Below are positions 59,793-64,000 of a DNA stretch of 64,000 nucleotides, piece after piece. The notes below the pieces were generated by a model. The model had not been told where the DNA came from and did no database searches. It was given only the letters and a program-made list of their open reading frames with translations. Each line of letters begins with the position of its first letter. Position 1 is the stretch's first letter. The position numbers and the translations under genes are program-made. Source of the DNA: Methanofollis tationis (GTDB lineage: Archaea; Halobacteriota; Methanomicrobia; Methanomicrobiales; Methanofollaceae); the NCBI RefSeq assembly GCF_013377755.1, contig NZ_JABXWR010000001.1, positions 1,871,104 through 1,935,103 on the forward strand, written 5' to 3'.

Positions 59793-60314
59793 ATGAGAGA
59801 GGAACCCTTCTCCTGCACCCTCTGTGGCCGGTGCTGCATGGGATCTGGCCGTTACATTGTGGTTCTGAAGCAGACCGGCCCGCAGGAGTACAGGTGCAGG
59901 GAGACGATCACCCGCCGGGAGTTCACCGCACGGGTCGAGGATCGCTACCTCCCTCTTTTTGCGCGGCCGTCGGTGCAGTGGACGCATCTGGCGGCGTGCC
60001 CGTTTCTCAGGCAGGACGGAGAAACCTATTTCTGCACGATCCGAGCCTCCCGCCCGCCGTTCTGCCGGGAGTACCGTTGCGTGCGGATGCGCGTGGAGAA
60101 GGGCGGCGCCGTCGTCGGGGAACTCAGGGGGAAGACGAGCCTGAAGACTGAAGACGCCGCCCTCTCGGCCCTGTGGGAGGAGCGGATCGTCCCTCTTGAC
60201 CTGCAGGATCGGGAGGGACGTTCCGAAGCGGCCCGGATTCTTGAGGGGGCGGGCTACGATCCTGTCTGGTACGTCGAGGCAGAGGATTTAACCGGAACGG
60301 CGCCGCCATCATGA
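59793..60314 (+). CDS. YkgJ-type cysteine-cluster protein
   Basis: A 173-residue protein with the YkgJ cysteine cluster: FSCTLCGRCCMGSGRYIV near the N-terminus, ACPFL, FCTIRASRPPFCREYRC. These cysteines probably bind zinc or an Fe-S cluster. The family is widespread and uncharacterised. Followed after 3 bases by a small cysteine-containing protein, so both may act together. Confidence 0.88.
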   Translation: MREEPFSCTLCGRCCMGSGRYIVVLKQTGPQEYRCRETITRREFTARVEDRYLPLFARPSVQWTHLAACPFLRQDGETYFCTIRASRPPFCREYRCVRMRVEKGGAVVGELRGKTSLKTEDAALSALWEERIVPLDLQDREGRSEAARILEGAGYDPVWYVEAEDLTGTAPPS

Positions 60315-60317
60315 TCG

Positions 60318-60569
60318 ATGAGGGTGCTGAAGGTAGAAGAGGGGCGCGTTTCCTGCCAGGAGGGTGTGCCCCGCAGCCTGGAGAACTGCCGGTTCTGCGT
60401 CCATTCCACGCGGTTCTTTGAAAAAGGGCGATGGGTGGCCTCGCCTGCCCGGGCCTACTGCATGCGTTCGCGATCGACCGACGAGGTCGATCTCGCGAAG
60501 GTGACCGCCGTCGAGTGCGACGACGACAGGGGCGAGGGGTTCAGGAGCATGATGTCGATCATCAGTTAA
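60318..60569 (+). CDS. small cysteine-containing methanogen protein, unknown
   Basis: An 83-residue protein (MRVLKVEEGRVSCQEGVPRS) with Cys-x-x-Cys in LENCRFCVHSTRFFEKG and further cysteines in AYCMRSRS and VECDDDRG, possibly a metal site. It is directly downstream of the YkgJ-type gene. I do not recognise a characterised family. Its stop overlaps the RHH gene by 4 bases on the opposite strand. Confidence 0.75.
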   Translation: MRVLKVEEGRVSCQEGVPRSLENCRFCVHSTRFFEKGRWVASPARAYCMRSRSTDEVDLAKVTAVECDDDRGEGFRSMMSIIS

Positions 60570-60907
60570 TCGCGTTTCCAGAACTCCCAGGGATAGCGGC
60601 TCTGGTACGGCACGCAACGGGCTTCCTTTTCGTAATCTGATTCGAGGGTATGGTGGACGAGGCGAACCTCGTCCCGCATATTCTGTACCAGGGCCCTGAG
60701 GTCATCCAGGTCTTTCCTGATGATGGCGAACTCCTCGAATGTGCGCTGCGTTTTTATTTCCACCTCGCCGTTTTCCTGGAAGCGTGCGAATCCCGCCTCG
60801 ATAAGTTCAAGAATCGCCTCGTTTCTCTCGATATTGTGCTTCTTTGCAAAGGTGTCAATGCTGTCAAGCATTTCCGGGTCAAGGGTGAAGGAGCATCTCA
60901 TCACCAT
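60566..60907 (-). CDS. ribbon-helix-helix DNA-binding protein
   Basis: A 113-residue predicted regulator. The N-terminal RHH fold is clear: strand MRCSFTLDPEMLDSIDTFAKKHNIERNEAILELIEAG (about 3-40), resembling NikR-type regulators but without the C-terminal metal-binding ACT domain. The rest is a charged coiled-coil (about 45-95) ending RCVPYQSRYPWEFWKRD. GGAGTGA six bases upstream supports the start. Lies between cbiP and the cysteine protein pair; targets unknown. Confidence 0.85.
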   Translation of the reverse strand: MVMRCSFTLDPEMLDSIDTFAKKHNIERNEAILELIEAGFARFQENGEVEIKTQRTFEEFAIIRKDLDDLRALVQNMRDEVRLVHHTLESDYEKEARCVPYQSRYPWEFWKRD

Positions 60908-60944
60908 ACGGTTTCACTCCATGCGTTGCCTGCCGGCATTCTGA

Positions 60945-62426
60945 TCATGGTGGGCCTCCTGCCGTCTTAAAGATGGCAGTGCCGTCCTGTCGGGAAAGGG
61001 CGGCGATCGCCTCCATGTCCAGGTGCGCCTCCAGGAGTGCGGCAAGACGGTCATAGGGGTCGCCCTCGCTGGCGGCGCCGGTATAGGGGAGACCTTTTTT
61101 TCCGGCAAGGTACGAGAGCAGCCCGTCCACTGCCTGAGGGTTGGCGAAGAGTCCGTGCAGGTAGGTGCCGAAGACCAGGCCGTCGGCACTGACCGCTCCG
61201 TCGTTTTCGAAAGCCGGGGTGCACCCCCTGTTCTCTGTCTCGCCCATATGGATCTCGTAGCCCTCCACCTCCCCGAACCGCGAGAGGATGGGCGGGGCGT
61301 CGGCCGCCCGGCTCCGCACCTGGCGCGTGGTTTTGGTGTAGGCGGAGAAGGTAGTCCTGACGTCGAGGAGGCCGAGTCCATCTGCCTCTTCTGGTTTTCC
61401 GGATTCATACCCGGCGTCGGCAAGGCGCTGCCCGAGCATCTGAAACCCGCCGCAGATCCCGATCACCGGCACGCCCGCATCCCGCATCCGGTAGATCTCA
61501 TCTGCCATCCCTGAAATGCGGAGCACTTTGAGGTCTTCGATGGTGTTTTTGGTCCCGGGAATGATGATGCAGTCGTAGCCTGAAAGGGGTTTTCCGGGCG
61601 CTACGTAGGAGACGGAGGCGTGGCGTTCAAGGAGTTCGAAGTCGGTGAAGTTCGAGATGCGGGGAAGCCTGATGACGGCGATCCTGATCGGGCTCCTGCC
61701 AGCCTCCTTGTCCCCGATGGAGAGGGAGTCTTCGGAGGCGATCGCAAGGTCGGCGTACGGGAGGATGCCGAGGACCGGGACACCGCAGAGTTTTTCCAGC
61801 AGGCCGACGCCTGAAGAGAAGAGGTCGGGATCCCCTCTGAATTTGTTCACGATGATGCCGGCGACAAGGGGCCGGATATCCTCGGGGAGGAGGCTGACGG
61901 TGCCATAGGCCTGAGCAAACACCCCGCCGCGCTCGATGTCGGCGACCAGGATGATCGGGAGACGCAGCGCCCTGGCGAGCCTGATATTTGCGATGTCGCG
62001 GTCGTAGAGGTTCACCTCGGCCGCTCCGCCTGCCCCCTCAACGACAACGGTTCCGTAGCGCTCTTCAAGGTGCCTGAAAGCCTTCAGGGCCTCTTCAAGG
62101 AGGGTATCGGTCTCAGAATAGTAGTCTTTAATGTGTACGTCCCGGTACGGCCGACCGAGGAGCACGATCTGGGAACTGGCGTCCCCTCTGGGTTTTAAGA
62201 GGACGGGGTTCATCTCGGCTGTCGGTTCGACTTTTGCCGCCTTTGCCTGAACTGCCTGGGCGATGCCGATCTCCGCGCCGTCTTCCGTCACCCATGAATT
62301 GAGGCTCATGTTCTGCGATTTGAAGGGTGCGTTTGTGATCCCCCGGTTTTTGAGGGCGCGGCAGAGGCCGGCAACGACCGTGCTTTTTCCGACATGCGAT
62401 GCTGTCCCGAGTACCATCAGCGACAT
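60945..62426 (-). CDS. cbiP: cobyric acid synthase
   Basis: Glutamine-dependent amidotransferase (493 aa) that amidates adenosylcobyrinic acid a,c-diamide to cobyric acid in cobamide synthesis. N-terminal P-loop [15 protein letters not shown] and the CobQ core ([38 protein letters not shown]), then a class I-like glutaminase domain with nucleophile in [11 protein letters not shown] and HGLFANPQ at the end. Methanogens need cobamides for Mtr. Monocistronic, divergent from the aIF1 gene. Confidence 0.96.
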   Translation of the reverse strand: MSLMVLGTASHVGKSTVVAGLCRALKNRGITNAPFKSQNMSLNSWVTEDGAEIGIAQAVQAKAAKVEPTAEMNPVLLKPRGDASSQIVLLGRPYRDVHIKDYYSETDTLLEEALKAFRHLEERYGTVVVEGAGGAAEVNLYDRDIANIRLARALRLPIILVADIERGGVFAQAYGTVSLLPEDIRPLVAGIIVNKFRGDPDLFSSGVGLLEKLCGVPVLGILPYADLAIASEDSLSIGDKEAGRSPIRIAVIRLPRISNFTDFELLERHASVSYVAPGKPLSGYDCIIIPGTKNTIEDLKVLRISGMADEIYRMRDAGVPVIGICGGFQMLGQRLADAGYESGKPEEADGLGLLDVRTTFSAYTKTTRQVRSRAADAPPILSRFGEVEGYEIHMGETENRGCTPAFENDGAVSADGLVFGTYLHGLFANPQAVDGLLSYLAGKKGLPYTGAASEGDPYDRLAALLEAHLDMEAIAALSRQDGTAIFKTAGGPP

Positions 62427-62577
62427 CAGGGTGAGAGTTTGAGCGTCAAGACGGATAACGAGTGCGATCGTTCAGGAAGGATCCAGCATCGATCACCCTC
62501 GAAGAGGCTTCGGCCCATCTGATGGGCGCGATAATTCATGCCAAGAAATATATAACGAGAACTTGAAGGTATAATCA

Positions 62578-62883
62578 ATGAATGGTGGTATCTGTCCCAA
62601 ATGCGGACTACCAAAGGAACTGTGCATCTGTGAGGAGGTCGCGAAAGAACAGCAGAGGATCCAGGTGAAGATCAATAAACGTCGGTACGGCAAAGAAGTC
62701 ACCGTCATCGAAGGCCTTGATCCCTATGATATCGACCTTGTCGACCTCACCAAATTCCTTAAAGCTAGACTTGCCTGTGGCGGGACGGTGAAGGACACGT
62801 CCATCGAACTTCAGGGCAATCACAAAGAGCGTGTTAAGGAACTGCTTGCCAAAAAGGGGTATAAATTGGAGCAGATAAACTAA
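62578..62883 (+). CDS. translation initiation factor aIF1 (SUI1)
   Basis: A 101-residue SUI1/eIF1 homologue that guards start-codon selection. N-terminal zinc motif [13 protein letters not shown], then [31 protein letters not shown]-type core ([21 protein letters not shown]) and [14 protein letters not shown]. The zinc motif is seen in many archaeal aIF1 proteins. Preceded by AT-rich AGAAATATATAACG-like sequence just upstream. Confidence 0.96.
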   Translation: MNGGICPKCGLPKELCICEEVAKEQQRIQVKINKRRYGKEVTVIEGLDPYDIDLVDLTKFLKARLACGGTVKDTSIELQGNHKERVKELLAKKGYKLEQIN

Positions 62884-63231
62884 CCTCCTCCCCTATTTTT
62901 GCTATTTTTCTGTATCTGGTGTCATCGATCTGCTTCTGATTTTCTCGCTCAGCACGGTGCTGGAATGCCTTCTTTTTATTAATGCTACCTTCCCTGAGAC
63001 TCACGCGCCGGGGATATCACCTCATTGTTGTGGAGTGAACGGGAAAAAATAGAAGCGAAGGAGAGATCGCCTGCCATCCGCGGCACTCCCTCTGTTCGTG
63101 CTATGGACGCAAAAGCCCTGAAACGCTCTCAACAACTTTGCACCCTATTGAGGGAGGTCATCCCCTCTATCTCGATTTTCCTGAGTGCAGTCAGACGAAA
63201 GAGAGAAGAGCAAAAAAGGGTTCGTCTCTCT
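62884..63231. other. intergenic stretch of about 350 bases
   Basis: No gene, RNA or repeat can be supported here. Two T-runs (TATTTTTGCTATTTTTCTG at 62895-62913) just after aIF1 are the likely terminator. The remainder is of mixed composition, with no palindrome of note. Confidence 0.5.
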
Positions 63232-64000
63232 TCAGGCCATAAACCTGAAGGTCACCCATGCGATGATGAGCATGATCGCCGAAAACTTCAGTCCGGCGGT
63301 CGCTCTGGCCTCGCCCATCTGGCCCGCGACCAGGCCGGAGAAGAACCCCATGATCATTGCTGCATGGGAGAACAGGCGTTTGTAGAGGTCTATGTTTACG
63401 TTGCCCATGAAGGTGGATCCCGCTCCAGACGCCGCCGATGCGGCGCCGGCCTCTGCCATGGTGGTCAGGAAGGTGGTCTCCAGGACCAGGATCACAAAGA
63501 GGAAGACGAAGAAGGAGACGAGGATGATCACCTCATAGATGATCATGTTGTTTGCCCGCTCGGTCTTGAGGTTGATGAACTCGTAACTGTCGACGGCGGC
63601 TGCTCGCAGCACCTCGGAGACGTCGCCGCCGGCCTTGCTCGCTTTTGCGATCAGGTCGACCGAACGCTCGGCGAGAGGGGTTCCGAGCCGTTTGCCGAAG
63701 GTGTAGATCGCATCGACGAACGGGATGCTCCACGACATGTCCACGTCAAGTTTTCTGATGTACGGTGTCAGCGTGCCGTACTCGCCCCTGGCGACGATAT
63801 GGACGGCGTTCGGGAGCGTCATCCCGGAATCGTTCATGCCCGCGACGTCCCTGAAGAAGTTTGGCAGGGCATTCTCCAGGCTTTTCTCCCGTTTTGCCTC
63901 GATAAAATCGAGAGCGGCAAGTGGGACGACCGGGATCAGGACGGTGATCACGATCACGTCGTCGATCATCGTGGTGCTGAAGAGGGCCCACCAGCCGTAA
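63232..64000 (-). CDS. FlaJ/ArlJ-like archaellum assembly membrane protein (type II secretion F), C-terminal part
   Basis: The frame stays open to the right edge, so the N-terminal part is missing. The visible ~255 residues have the T2SF fold: a hydrophobic helix at the edge (MIDDVIVITVLIPVVPLAALDF), SLENALPNFFRDVAGMNDSGMTLPNAV, PFVDAIYTFGKRLGTPLAERSVDLIAKASKAGGDVSEVLRAAA, then three C-terminal helices ending AIMLIIAWVTFRFMA. This pattern is that of archaellum FlaJ or the related pilus PilC-type platform. flaI would be expected just beyond the window on the same strand. Confidence 0.85.
   Translation of the reverse strand, partial: YGWWALFSTTMIDDVIVITVLIPVVPLAALDFIEAKREKSLENALPNFFRDVAGMNDSGMTLPNAVHIVARGEYGTLTPYIRKLDVDMSWSIPFVDAIYTFGKRLGTPLAERSVDLIAKASKAGGDVSEVLRAAAVDSYEFINLKTERANNMIIYEVIILVSFFVFLFVILVLETTFLTTMAEAGAASAASGAGSTFMGNVNIDLYKRLFSHAAMIMGFFSGLVAGQMGEARATAGLKFSAIMLIIAWVTFRFMA

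Noticed and set aside
1-64000. CRISPR arrays, tRNA or rRNA genes
   Set aside because: No regularly spaced identical repeats and no cloverleaf or rRNA-like sequence was noticed in any intergenic region.

Overview
The window is archaeal and almost certainly comes from a hydrogenotrophic methanogen of the order Methanomicrobiales (Methanoculleus/Methanofollis-like). This rests on high G+C with strong GC3 codon bias, archaeal-type information genes (histone, RadA, RPA, FEN1, SRP54/FtsY, prefoldin, aIF6, RPL18a/LX, L21e, L31e, L39e, S19e, Rpp21, RpoF), methanogen marker genes (DUF1890/DUF1894, FprA-type F420H2 oxidase, DapL) and TATA-box promoters. Genes are tightly packed, with many ATGA and 3'-3' overlaps. 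I see no rRNA, tRNA or CRISPR array.

Layout. 1-6050: end of a hotdog thioesterase, then a + strand run pyrG-guaAb-argD-hisC-AK6/Fap7-like kinase-CDP-alcohol phosphatidyltransferase. 6051-6987: gene-poor block built from a degenerate direct/inverted repeat family. 6988-17885: FEN1 with PIP box, a presenilin-like protease overlapping a NOG1-like GTPase, a CBS regulator, a histone, a PRC-barrel protein, and a minus-strand run dapL-lysA-RPA-radA-phosphoglycolate phosphatase. 17885-19486: divergent HTH regulator / fdhD-DUF1890-DUF1894 with a 16-bp perfect palindrome between them. 19487-20485: non-coding. 20486-27739: membrane transporters, TspO, two rubredoxins with FprA and superoxide reductase (oxygen defence), phosphoribulokinase, TrkH.

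27797-30735 holds the most interesting locus: an overlapping three-gene operon for a NifH-like, a NifD-like and a NifK-like protein. Fe-S ligand cysteines are retained, but there is no sign of FeMo-cofactor ligands or of nifE/N/B in the window. It does not look like the two-component F430 system CfbCD. Beyond it lie a decayed TnpB/IS605 end (31055-31214) and a divergent pair of orphan PstS-like protein and hybrid sensor kinase.

35806-38650 is a leuC-leuD-leuB type cluster. 39110-51295 is a long minus-strand translation/RNA superoperon (purN, rpp21, YhbY-like, S19e, PDCD5, PP-loop, L39e, L31e, aIF6, LX, prefoldin alpha, ftsY, srp54, trmY, pus10, L21e, rpoF, DUF655, ksgA, hemK2-like), interrupted by one ABC ATPase on the other strand. 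pus10 and trmY act consecutively on tRNA position 54. The YhbY-like gene appears frameshifted just after its ATG.

51339-64000 contains a CNNM/CorC-type membrane protein, bacterial-type exonuclease VII (xseAB), DUF371, zinc-ribbon and thioredoxin-like proteins, FKBP-like protein, Hsp20 with a perfect 18-bp palindrome at its promoter, a CBS-ParB protein, a GlmU-like nucleotidyltransferase, cobyric acid synthase, aIF1 and the C-terminal part of a FlaJ/ArlJ-like archaellum (type II secretion F family) membrane protein that runs off the window.
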